A stretch of 10,306 bases of DNA from NCBI GenBank assembly GCA_023253615.1, contig JALRFZ010000494.1, positions 1-10,306 on the forward strand. Direction: 5' to 3'. The notes under the pieces are model-generated. The model searched no databases. It saw only the letters and a program-made list of their open reading frames with translations, and had not been told where the DNA came from. This DNA is from Verrucomicrobiales bacterium (GTDB taxonomy: Bacteria; Verrucomicrobiota; Verrucomicrobiia; Verrucomicrobiales; DEV007). This document shows positions 1-6,339 of the stretch, one piece after another (position 1 is the stretch's first letter; each line of letters begins with the position of its first letter). The position numbers were made by a program, and so were the translations under genes.

Positions 1-995
1 CCGCGCAGCTCGCCGACGCTGTTGAAGAACTCGTAATCGACCTCGTCCTTCAAGTGGGTGGTGCCGTTGTCGGAGGAGAAGACGATGAGGGTGTTTTCGG
101 CCAACCCGAGTTCGGCGACGAGATCGACGATTTCGCCGACCTGGGTATCGAGCTTGGAGATCATCGCCGCGTAGGCGGCACGCGGCGTGAAGTGCGGGGT
201 GTAGCCGCCCTTGGGACGGGTGAAGGGCGGATCATTCCACTTCATCGCGAGGTAGGGCTCGAGTTCGGCATCGGGGATGTGGAGGGCGACGTGGGGGAGG
301 ATGTTCGGATAATACAGGAAGAAGGGGCGGTCGCGGTTCTCCCGGAGGAACTTCAAGGCCTCTTCGTGGATCCGGTCGGGCGCATAGTCCTGACCTTTGA
401 AACGATCGTAGCTGCGGGGATCGTTCGGATCGGCTCCAGGAGCGAGGCCTTCGTGGCCCGGCACGGGCGGATCGTTTTTGAGGGGGAACAATTCCCCGTC
501 GCTCCACAAGGTGGCGGGATAAAAGGAATGCGCATGGGCCTGGCAGTTGTAGCCGAAGAAGCGGTCGAAACCCTGCCGGTTCGGGTTGCCGTCCGACCAC
601 GTGTTGCCCAATCCCCATTTGCCGAAGGCGCCGCAGGTATAGCCCTGCTCCTTCAGCAGTTCGGCGATGGTGAGGTCGTCGGAGAGCAGCGGATGCTGTC
701 CCTCGGGCTTCACCGAGGCGTTGTCGCGCACGGTGGCGTGGCCGGGGTGTCGACCGGTCATCAGGACACAGCGCGAGGGTGCGCAGACGGCGTTGCCGGA
801 ATAGGTGCGGGTGAATTTCATCCCCGAAGCGGCGAGGGCGTCGATGCGGGGCGTCTTGATCTTTTCCTGTCCGTAGCAGCCGAGCTCGCGGTAGCCGAGG
901 TCATCGGCGAGAATGAAGATGATGTTGGGCTTTTCGGCGGCGGGCAGGACCGCCGCGGTGAAGAGGGTGCAGGCCAGGAGCAAAGAGGGTTTCAT
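1..995 (-). CDS. Secreted sulfatase (FGly-dependent), 3' end outside the window
   Basis: An exported type I sulfatase hydrolysing sulfate esters, probably on polysaccharides in the periplasm. The first 331 residues are present; the frame stays open at base 1, ending in an ELRG motif typical of the middle of sulfatases. Residues 1-20 form a Sec signal peptide (MKPS, then a hydrophobic stretch to LPAA, cleavage before E21). Metal ligands D31-D32 lie in NIIFILADDLG. The C-x-P-S-R signature is C71-APS-R75, with C71 the residue converted to formylglycine; H235 lies in a PHVALH motif and D309-N310 in FSSDNG. The usual GKWHLG reads GKWGLG (125-130), a variant also known in sulfatases. The ATG at 995 is chosen because the signal peptide begins there. 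The gene is divergent from the phosphoesterase at 1074. Substrate cannot be told. CPSR-type maturation requires a formylglycine-generating enzyme; a possible member of that fold lies at the other end of the window. Confidence 0.96.
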   Translation of the reverse strand, partial: MKPSLLLACTLFTAAVLPAAEKPNIIFILADDLGYRELGCYGQEKIKTPRIDALAASGMKFTRTYSGNAVCAPSRCVLMTGRHPGHATVRDNASVKPEGQHPLLSDDLTIAELLKEQGYTCGAFGKWGLGNTWSDGNPNRQGFDRFFGYNCQAHAHSFYPATLWSDGELFPLKNDPPVPGHEGLAPGADPNDPRSYDRFKGQDYAPDRIHEEALKFLRENRDRPFFLYYPNILPHVALHIPDAELEPYLAMKWNDPPFTRPKGGYTPHFTPRAAYAAMISKLDTQVGEIVDLVAELGLAENTLIVFSSDNGTTHLKDEVDYEFFNSVGELR

Positions 996-1045
996 CCCCG
1001 AAAGTGAAACCCGTATCCCCCCTCCGCGTAAAGCCTTCTTTGCTC
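978..1045 (-). promoter_or_regulatory. Self-complementary leader around the sulfatase start codon
   Basis: In the sulfatase transcript, leader bases 1045-1031 can pair with coding bases 992-978 (codons 2-6). This gives 15 continuous pairs, two of them G-U (1036/987 and 1033/990), with a further G-U at 977/1046. The 38-nt loop contains the start codon and the only purine-rich candidate ribosome site (GGAGGGGGG, around 1016-1024). An alternative 7-bp hairpin, GGGTTTC/GAAACCC (987-993 with 1006-1012), overlaps the same bases, so the two folds exclude each other. The pairing is read directly from the sequence; a regulatory role is inference. Confidence 0.45.
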
Positions 1046-1073
1046 TGTCCGGGTTTGCGGCCATATTCCGGCC

Positions 1074-2000
1074 ATGCCCCTGCACCTCGATCCCCTCTCC
1101 CGCCGGCGCTTCCTCGGAGGCGGAACCATCCTCGCCCTCTCCCCGTTTTTCCCGGCATCGCCGGCACGCGCGGCGGAGACGGAAACCTGGGCGCTGCTTT
1201 CGGACACGCACATTGCCGCCGATCCCGCCCTGAAGTCGCGCCAGGGGGTGAATATGGCGGACCACCTCCGCAAGGTCGTCGCCGAGGTGGTGGCGGAGAA
1301 GGAATCGCTCGCGGGAGTCATCATCGACGGCGACTGTGCCTACGACGACGGCCAGCCCGGCGACTACACGACTTTGCTGGAAATCCTCGATCCGCTCCGC
1401 GAAGCGGGCCTGCCGGTGCATTTCACCCTCGGCAACCACGATGATCGCGTGAACTTTTCCGCGGCGGTCGGCGCGGCCACGGGAGAATCGCCGGTGGAGG
1501 GGAAACACTGCTCGATCCTCGAGACCCCGCTGGCAAACTGGATCCTCCTCGATTCGCTCCGCTACGTGAACAAGGTCGAAGGCGAGTTCGGCTCGGCGCA
1601 GCTCGCGTGGATCGAAAAACTCCTCGCGGCGAATCCTGACAAACCCGCCATTCTCATGGGCCACCATTATCCCCAGGTCTTCCGCGAGGACATCATCCCG
1701 GGTGATGAGAAGATCAAGATCAGCGGTCTCGTCGACAGCCAGCCCTTCCTCGATCTGATCGGCAAACACCCCGCCGCGAAGGCCTACATCTACGGCCACA
1801 GCCACACCTGGCTGATGAAAAAGGAGGCGAACGGCCTCCACGAGATCAATCTGCCGCCCACCGCCTATGTCTTCAACGAGTCGATGCCGAACGGCTGGGT
1901 GCGGGCGACGCTCTCGAAAGGTGGTATCGAACTGGAACTCCGCGCCCTCGATCCCGGCCATCCGCAGCACGGCGGGAAACATCAGCTCTCTTGGCGCTGA
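1074..2000 (+). CDS. Tat-exported calcineurin-like metallophosphoesterase
   Basis: A 308-residue binuclear-metal phosphoesterase, exported folded. The N-terminus has a twin-arginine signal: S9-RRR-F13-L14, a hydrophobic stretch at 18-30, and ARA cleavage around A33. The full calcineurin-like motif set follows in order: D44-T-H46 (SDTH), G86-D87, G120-N-H-D123, G196-H-H198 and G241-H-S-H244, which together supply the expected metal ligands. Length fits a single-domain enzyme of the CpdA/Icc-like or phosphodiesterase type. The substrate (nucleotide, phospholipid or sugar phosphate) cannot be told from sequence. No clear Shine-Dalgarno precedes the ATG at 1074, but the twin-arginine signal supports this start. 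It is divergent from the sulfatase with a 78-bp gap, and its stop is directly followed by the inverted repeat at 2009-2100. Confidence 0.93.
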   Translation: MPLHLDPLSRRRFLGGGTILALSPFFPASPARAAETETWALLSDTHIAADPALKSRQGVNMADHLRKVVAEVVAEKESLAGVIIDGDCAYDDGQPGDYTTLLEILDPLREAGLPVHFTLGNHDDRVNFSAAVGAATGESPVEGKHCSILETPLANWILLDSLRYVNKVEGEFGSAQLAWIEKLLAANPDKPAILMGHHYPQVFREDIIPGDEKIKISGLVDSQPFLDLIGKHPAAKAYIYGHSHTWLMKKEANGLHEINLPPTAYVFNESMPNGWVRATLSKGGIELELRALDPGHPQHGGKHQLSWR

Positions 2001-2008
2001 ATCTCATA

Positions 2009-2100
2009 CTCCTACTCTTACCTCATACTCATACTCAAAAACGAAGCACTCCGGACCTCCGACTTCGAGTAGGAATAAGAGTATGAGGTAAGTGTAGGAG
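2009..2100 (+). repeat. Long imperfect inverted repeat with Shine-Dalgarno in its right arm
   Basis: The left arm 2009-2030 begins CTCCTAC and the right arm 2079-2100 ends GTAGGAG. The 22-nt arms are complementary except for one T-T pair (2016/2093). The 48-nt loop can fold further: TACTC/GAGTA (2032-2036 with 2067-2071) and GAAG/CTTC (2043-2046 with 2063-2066). The left arm and the reverse complement of the right arm are both made of repeated TACTC-like words, unlike the surrounding GC-rich coding DNA. The last five bases, AGGAG (2096-2100), sit 9 nt before the ATG at 2110, so they are the likely ribosome site of the next gene. A T5 run (2102-2106) follows the stem, as in an intrinsic terminator. 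Possible roles are a REP/MITE-like repeat, a terminator, or a translation-controlling hairpin. Confidence 0.85.
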
Positions 2101-2109
2101 ATTTTTATC

Positions 2110-2958
2110 ATGTCACTCCTCGGCCGCATCCGCACTCTCGTCGTTCTCCGTGAATCGGATCACGGGCTTTACCTCGATGCGGGACAGCTCGGCGAAGTGC
2201 TGCTCCCCACCCGCGAAGTGCCACCGGAAATCGAACCGGGCGACGAGGTGCGGGTCTTCGTGGCGCGCGACTCGGAGGATCGCATCATCGCGACGACCCG
2301 CCTCCCCTACGCCCAGGCGGGAGAATTCAAAGGGCTGAAGGTGATCGAGATCAACCCGCGCGTCGGTGCCTTCCTCGATTTCGGGCTTGCGAAAGATCTC
2401 CTCCTGCCCTTCGCAGAGCAGAGCAAACCGGTGCGGCCGAGCGAAACCGTCGTCGTGCGCATCCTCGTCGATCCCAAGAGCGACCGTCTCATCGCCACGA
2501 GCAAACTCGGCCGTTACCTCGACAAGACGGCGCCGAAGTATGTGACGGGACAAGAAGTGCCGCTGATCATTCTCGAAAAGACACCCCTCGGCTACACCGC
2601 CGTCGTCGATGGGCGCCATCGGGGCCTCATCCACGACAGCGAAGTCCGCCGCCCCCTTGCGACTGGCGAAGAAGTGACCGGCTACATCCGTGCGGTGAAG
2701 GAGGATTACAAGATCGACCTCGCCCTCGAGCCGGTCGGATTCGGCCGGGTCACGGATCTATCGACCCGCATCCTCGATGCCCTCAAGGCCAATGGCGGAC
2801 GACTCGAGGTCGGCGATGCGAGCCCGCCCGAGGCGATCCAGGCCCTCTTCGGTGCGAGCAAGAAGGCCTTCAAGCAGGCGGTCGGCACGCTTTACCGCAA
2901 AAAGCAGATCGTGCCGGGCCCGCATTCGATCGAGCTGGTGAAGCCGGCGCGACGTTGA
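2110..2958 (+). CDS. cvfB: CvfB/YitL-like S1-domain RNA-binding protein
   Basis: A cytoplasmic, probably RNA-binding protein of the CvfB/YitL family; in Staphylococcus aureus CvfB influences virulence gene expression. The 282-residue length is close to the family norm. Visible modules are an S1-like beta-barrel at about 1-65 (LGEVLLP), a second at 70-135 containing GAFLDFGLAKDLLLP (87-101), a third at 145-205 (GLIHDSE), and a C-terminal winged-helix-like segment at 220-270 with the basic helix ASKKAFKQAVGTLYRKK. The start is fixed by AGGAG at 2096-2100, 9 nt upstream. That ribosome site lies inside the inverted repeat, so translation may depend on RNA folding. It is followed after 14 bp by the nitroreductase, so the two are probably co-transcribed. 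The family is recognised from memory of its architecture; the RNA target is unknown. Confidence 0.87.
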   Translation: MSLLGRIRTLVVLRESDHGLYLDAGQLGEVLLPTREVPPEIEPGDEVRVFVARDSEDRIIATTRLPYAQAGEFKGLKVIEINPRVGAFLDFGLAKDLLLPFAEQSKPVRPSETVVVRILVDPKSDRLIATSKLGRYLDKTAPKYVTGQEVPLIILEKTPLGYTAVVDGRHRGLIHDSEVRRPLATGEEVTGYIRAVKEDYKIDLALEPVGFGRVTDLSTRILDALKANGGRLEVGDASPPEAIQALFGASKKAFKQAVGTLYRKKQIVPGPHSIELVKPARR

Positions 2959-2972
2959 TCCCTTTCCCTTTC

Positions 2973-3602
2973 ATGAGCCAAACCTCCGATACTCCCCCGA
3001 TCGACGCGATGTCGCTGCGCCTCGCCGCGGCCAACGCCCTCATCCGCCGTCGTCGCAGCATCAAACCGCAGGACATGGACGACCGCGGCGTCGATCCGCG
3101 CCTGATCGCCGCGATCCTCGAAAACGCGAACTGGGCCCCGACCCACGGCATGACGGAACCCTGGCGTTTTTTCCTCTTCACCGACGCGGGCCGTGATCGA
3201 CTCGCGGACTTCTGCCAATCCCTCTACCGCCGGCTCACGCCCGAGGCGGAATTCCGTCTGGATAAATTCGACAAACTGCGTAGCAATCCTCTCAAGGCTC
3301 CGGTCACGATCGCCATCGCGATGAAGCGGCAGAGCATTGAAAAGATCCCCGAGATCGAGGAGATCGAAGCCGTCGCCTGCGCCGTGCACAACATGCATCT
3401 CACCGCCTCGGCCCTCGGCCTCGCCGCTTTCTGGGCGACGCCGCCGCTCGTCTACACCGATGAGATGCGCCAGTGGCTGGGGCTCTCCGATCCGCGGGAC
3501 AAATGCCTCGGCTTTTTCTACCTCGGCTGGCCTGCGAGCGAGACCTGGCCCGAGGGCAAACGCGGCGATCTCTCGGAGAAGGTCGTGCATGTGATGAAGT
3601 AA
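2973..3602 (+). CDS. Nitroreductase-family FMN oxidoreductase (YdjA-like)
   Basis: A 209-residue member of the nitroreductase superfamily: FMN-dependent NAD(P)H oxidoreductases that usually act as dimers in the cytoplasm. Family landmarks are the flavin-phosphate-binding RRRRSIKPQ (25-33), ANWAPTHGMTEPWRF (52-66) and a helical stretch at 128-153 (EEIEAVACAVHNMHLTASALGL). The last is followed by AFWATPP and LGFFYLGWP, both typical of the flavin pocket and interface. The ANWAPTH-xx-PWRF pattern points to the compact YdjA-like branch. A TTG at 2955 overlaps the preceding stop and would add six residues; ATG 2973 is preferred, and M13 (3009) remains possible. It sits 14 bp after the CvfB-like gene and 21 bp before the unknown secreted gene, suggesting an operon. 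The physiological substrate is unknown. Confidence 0.92.
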   Translation: MSQTSDTPPIDAMSLRLAAANALIRRRRSIKPQDMDDRGVDPRLIAAILENANWAPTHGMTEPWRFFLFTDAGRDRLADFCQSLYRRLTPEAEFRLDKFDKLRSNPLKAPVTIAIAMKRQSIEKIPEIEEIEAVACAVHNMHLTASALGLAAFWATPPLVYTDEMRQWLGLSDPRDKCLGFFYLGWPASETWPEGKRGDLSEKVVHVMK

Positions 3603-3623
3603 AATGCGGATCACCGGCGCCTC

Positions 3624-5114
3624 ATGAGTCTCCCGACGATCCTGCGACGACTCCTGATGGTGGTGATGTCAGGGGCTTTTTCCGCCACCGCCGAGGAGGC
3701 GAAGCCGGTCGTCACGACGCGCACCGATGAGGCGGGGCGGCTCCTGAACGAATGGTTCACCGCGGGCACGGCGGCGGGTCATGCAGGAGACTATTACGAC
3801 AACCGAGATGCGGGGCATTCGCCGCTCGACCTCGCGATCTTTCCCCTGCTGCGTCCCCTTCCCTATCTCGACAGCCAGCGGGAGCAGAAGAAGGACTACG
3901 GCCCGCCCGGCGAGATCCGGCCCGAGACGGTGATCGGCAACGCGTCCTTGTCGGGTCCGGCGGTCGGGGGCGCGAGCATCCCGCGCATTCTCACGTCGAC
4001 CCGCGACGGCCTCGCCTTTCTCCGGACCCAATACCTCGCGAACCAGCTTTATGTGTTCCCCGAGCATCAGGATCACGATGCGGCGGGTGAGGGTCTGTCA
4101 GGGTACGGTGATCTCTACGCGGTGAATTCGCCCTACCTGATCATCTCGCAGGGGTCCTCGGGCTCGGACCAACCGCTCCTCCGCGCCGTGGCGATGACGT
4201 TGGCCTCATTCCGGCCGGAGGTGAAAGAGACACTGCGACGCCAGAAGCTGTTGATGCCGGTGGTGCAGCAGATCCTGCGGACTTCCCTGAGATCGGTGCA
4301 AAATCGCGAGGATTACCTGACGGCCACGGCGCATCCGAGCGTTTTCGACGCCGGGCTGCTCGACGAGGAAAAAATGATGCGCTCGGCCCAGGCGATGACG
4401 ATGCAGACCCTGCCGCCGCTCTTCCATCTCGAGCTCGTGCGCGAGTCGCCCGCTCCACGGCCCGGAATTGATTTTTTCGAGGGCTCCGGCCGCGATTCCG
4501 AGTCGCTCGCCGATCAGGGCATGGTGATCGCCCGCGTCATTCGTGGCATGGAACGCGAACGCGAGATCACGGTGCGTGTCGCCCGGGTGCAGGAATGGGC
4601 GGGGCGCCCCCTGCAGATCCATTGGCGCGTCCTCCGCGGCGACGAGGCTTCGGTGACCCTGACGCGATCGGAGACGGCACCCGAAGCCACGATCCGGGTA
4701 CGCTGGACGAACCCGGGCTGGACCGTGCCGGGCCCGGACCGCATCGACACCCGCCGCATTGAAATAGGCGTCTTCGCGGATGATGGCGAGCGTTATTCTC
4801 CGCCTTGTTTCATCACCTTCTATTTCCTGCCCAACGAACAACGCCGCTACGACGGGCAAGACCGCATCGCCGAGACCGACTACCGTTTCCCCGGAGCCTT
4901 CACCGACATCACCCTGACTTCGACCAAACCCTGGCGCGATCTCTATCATTACGACAAAAGCACGGGCGCGTTGACCGGCTGGACACGCGAAGAAGAGAGC
5001 AAACCGTCCATGGCCTTCGACGCGGAAGGAAGGCTGCTCGAGGGCGGCAAGGCCCTACCGGTGCGCTACGAGGTCGATCCGGCGACCCATCACTTGCGGC
5101 AGGTCCCGCAGTGA
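3624..5114 (+). CDS. Secreted protein of unknown function
   Basis: I do not recognise the family of this 496-residue protein. Residues 1-23 look like a Sec signal peptide: RR at 8-9, hydrophobic LLMVVMSGAF, then SATA and cleavage before E24. Residues 30-150 are rich in aromatic and Gly/Pro motifs (DYYDNRDAGHSPLDL, 56-70). Residues 180-270 look helical (AVAMTLASFRPEVKETLRRQKLL). Residues 312-405 look like a beta-rich, PKD/Ig-like domain: alternating hydrophobics, WTNPGWTVPG at 361-370, then a PPCFITFYFLP strand. The C-terminus (440-496) has YD-repeat-like wording: LYHYDKSTGALTGW, then FDAEGRLLE. No catalytic signature or second membrane segment is seen. It follows the nitroreductase by 21 bp and is probably translated from the same message. 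Export and a beta domain suggest a periplasmic or surface role; enzyme or structural protein is undecided. Confidence 0.85.
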   Translation: MSLPTILRRLLMVVMSGAFSATAEEAKPVVTTRTDEAGRLLNEWFTAGTAAGHAGDYYDNRDAGHSPLDLAIFPLLRPLPYLDSQREQKKDYGPPGEIRPETVIGNASLSGPAVGGASIPRILTSTRDGLAFLRTQYLANQLYVFPEHQDHDAAGEGLSGYGDLYAVNSPYLIISQGSSGSDQPLLRAVAMTLASFRPEVKETLRRQKLLMPVVQQILRTSLRSVQNREDYLTATAHPSVFDAGLLDEEKMMRSAQAMTMQTLPPLFHLELVRESPAPRPGIDFFEGSGRDSESLADQGMVIARVIRGMEREREITVRVARVQEWAGRPLQIHWRVLRGDEASVTLTRSETAPEATIRVRWTNPGWTVPGPDRIDTRRIEIGVFADDGERYSPPCFITFYFLPNEQRRYDGQDRIAETDYRFPGAFTDITLTSTKPWRDLYHYDKSTGALTGWTREEESKPSMAFDAEGRLLEGGKALPVRYEVDPATHHLRQVPQ

Positions 5115-5117
5115 TCC

Positions 5118-5141
5118 CACCACTCCACCACTCCACCACTC
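5118..5141 (+). repeat. Three tandem copies of CACCACTC
   Basis: Three perfect 8-bp copies (5118-5125, 5126-5133, 5134-5141) begin four bases after the stop of the unknown secreted gene. They lie in the 82-bp gap before the radical SAM gene. Purines and pyrimidines are strongly segregated (C and A with one T per unit), so it may be a simple slippage repeat. No function can be assigned. Confidence 0.9.
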
Positions 5142-5144
5142 CCC

Positions 5145-5159
5145 GGAGCAAAGAGGGTT
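5145..5159 (+). repeat. 15-bp exact copy of the sulfatase 5' coding sequence (977-991)
   Basis: GGAGCAAAGAGGGTT occurs here and, on the same strand, at 977-991. The sulfatase is on the minus strand, so a plus-strand transcript of this gap would be exactly complementary to sulfatase codons 2-6 and the first bases of codon 7. By rough estimate a 15-bp exact repeat arises by chance about once in twenty windows of this size, so coincidence is possible. Confidence 0.5.
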
Positions 5160-5185
5160 GACTTGCGCACCAAAGACTGTTCATT
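5158..5185 (+). promoter_or_regulatory. Weak promoter candidate before the radical SAM gene
   Basis: TTGACT (5158-5163) matches the -35 consensus at five of six bases, in the 82-bp gap ahead of the ATG at 5197. With a 16-bp spacer the -10 would be TTCATT (5180-5185), only three of six. The -35 is convincing but the -10 is not. The same TTG could be taken as an alternative start for the gene but is judged more likely to be non-coding. Confidence 0.25.
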
Positions 5186-5196
5186 CAAGCACACCC

Positions 5197-6276
5197 ATGC
5201 CCATCCACCTTTCCCATCGCGGTCGCGGCACGATCGAGAGTCCGCCGAACCGCTTCGAGCGCCTCTCGATCGAGAGCGACGACGGGGCGTGGGAAGAGAT
5301 CGCGAAGGTCGATCCCGATTTCGAGCCGCGACGCCTTCGCACCGAGTTCCTGCGCGACGATTCCAAGTCGCTCATCACCGCGAACGACAGTCCTGACATC
5401 GGTTTCACCCACAGCCTGAATCCCTATCGCGGCTGCGAGCACGGCTGCGCCTACTGCTACGCGAGACCCTACCACGAATACCTCGGCTACAATGCGGGGA
5501 TTGATTTTGAGACGCGGCTTCTCGTGAAGGAACGCGCGCCCGAACTGCTCGAGGCGGAGTTGGCGAAAAAGTCGTGGGTGCCGACCTCGCTCGCCTGCAG
5601 CGGGGTGACGGATTGTTACCAGCCGATCGAGCGAAAGCTGGAGATCACGCGCCGCTGCCTCGCCGTGCTCGCCGACTTCCGTCAGCCGGTGGGATTGATC
5701 ACCAAGAACGCCCTCGTCACGCGCGACCTCGATCATCTGCGCGATCTCGCGCAACATGGCGCGGTGAACGTGGTGCTCTCGCTGACGACGCTGGACGCGA
5801 AACTCGCCTCGGTGCTCGAGCCACGGGCCTCGCGTCCGGAGGCACGACTCGCGGCCATCCGCACCTTGAGCGAGGCGGGCATTCCCGTAGGCATCTCGCT
5901 CGCGCCGATCATTCCGGGTTTGAACGATCACGAGATCCCAGCCTTGATGGAGGCGGCGGCGGCGCATGGGGCGAGCTTCGCCTTGGGCACGGTGCTGCGT
6001 TTGCCTCTGGCGGTGAAGGATGTCTTTTCGGCCTGGCTCGACCGCTTCGAGCCCGGAAAGAAGGCGCTCATTCTCGGTCGCGTCGCCGAAGTGCGCGGCG
6101 GCAAGCTGAACGACCCGAATTTCGGCAGCCGCATGACCGGCACGGGTCCGCTCGCGGAACAGATCGGCCGGCTCCTCGAGGTCGCGAAACGCCGCGCGGG
6201 ACTGGATCGCCCTCGGGAGCCGCTATCGACGAAGGCCTTTCGGCGGCGGATGCCGGGGCAAATGGAGTTGTTTTGA
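5197..6276 (+). CDS. PA0069-family radical SAM protein
   Basis: A 359-residue radical S-adenosylmethionine protein of the PA0069 family, distantly like spore photoproduct lyase. The fold reductively cleaves SAM at a 4Fe-4S cluster. The cluster motif C80-EHG-C84-AY-C87 has C-x3-C-x2-C spacing, inside the family block NPYRGCEHGCAYCYARPYHEYLG. A SAM-barrel pattern follows, with VGLITKNALVTRD and GISLAPIIPGLNDHE, and a C-terminal basic tail ending in QMELF. The N-terminal SHRGRGTIESPPNRFE is also family-like, supporting ATG 5197. The in-frame TTG at 5158 would add 13 unlikely residues. There is no obvious Shine-Dalgarno. The reaction of this family is not established as far as I know. It lies 82 bp after the unknown secreted gene and 63 bp before the SGNH hydrolase; no functional link to either is evident. 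Confidence 0.93.
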   Translation: MPIHLSHRGRGTIESPPNRFERLSIESDDGAWEEIAKVDPDFEPRRLRTEFLRDDSKSLITANDSPDIGFTHSLNPYRGCEHGCAYCYARPYHEYLGYNAGIDFETRLLVKERAPELLEAELAKKSWVPTSLACSGVTDCYQPIERKLEITRRCLAVLADFRQPVGLITKNALVTRDLDHLRDLAQHGAVNVVLSLTTLDAKLASVLEPRASRPEARLAAIRTLSEAGIPVGISLAPIIPGLNDHEIPALMEAAAAHGASFALGTVLRLPLAVKDVFSAWLDRFEPGKKALILGRVAEVRGGKLNDPNFGSRMTGTGPLAEQIGRLLEVAKRRAGLDRPREPLSTKAFRRRMPGQMELF

Positions 6277-6307
6277 TTGGATCGGGAACCCCGTTTGCGT
6301 CCCTATC

Positions 6308-6328
6308 CGCCGAACTCGTTTTTCGGCG
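6308..6328 (+). other. Perfect 7-bp hairpin in the SGNH hydrolase leader
   Basis: CGCCGAA (6308-6314) and TTCGGCG (6322-6328) enclose a 7-nt loop containing TTT. It lies in the 63-bp gap between the radical SAM stop and the SGNH start, ending 11 nt before the ATG. There is no downstream T-run, so it is not a normal terminator; it could slow ribosome loading or mark an RNA processing point. A chance hairpin is possible. Confidence 0.4.
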
Positions 6329-6339
6329 AAGCTCGCGGG

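Noticed and set aside
970..985. Lipobox reading of the sulfatase N-terminus (LLAC at residues 6-9)
   Set aside because: Only eight residues would precede the cysteine, too short for a lipoprotein signal; the hydrophobic stretch continues to a normal cleavage site after A20.
54..1007. A 317-codon plus-strand open frame opposite the sulfatase
   Set aside because: It is the antisense shadow of the sulfatase frame, which carries a signal peptide and the full catalytic motif set; the shadow is a Gly/Val/Glu-rich string without recognisable motifs.
1040..1069. Promoter for the phosphoesterase: TTGCTC (1040-1045) and TATTCC (1064-1069)
   Set aside because: Each box matches only three of six bases, and the -10 would end four bases before the ATG, placing the transcription start inside the gene.
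2955..2972. TTG start at 2955 for the nitroreductase, overlapping the previous stop
   Set aside because: It adds six non-conserved residues (MIPFPF), while the ATG at 2973 needs no rare start codon; family similarity begins later in either case.
6277..6339. TTG start at 6277 for the SGNH hydrolase
   Set aside because: The 21 extra residues would bury the signal peptide that begins exactly at ATG 6340.
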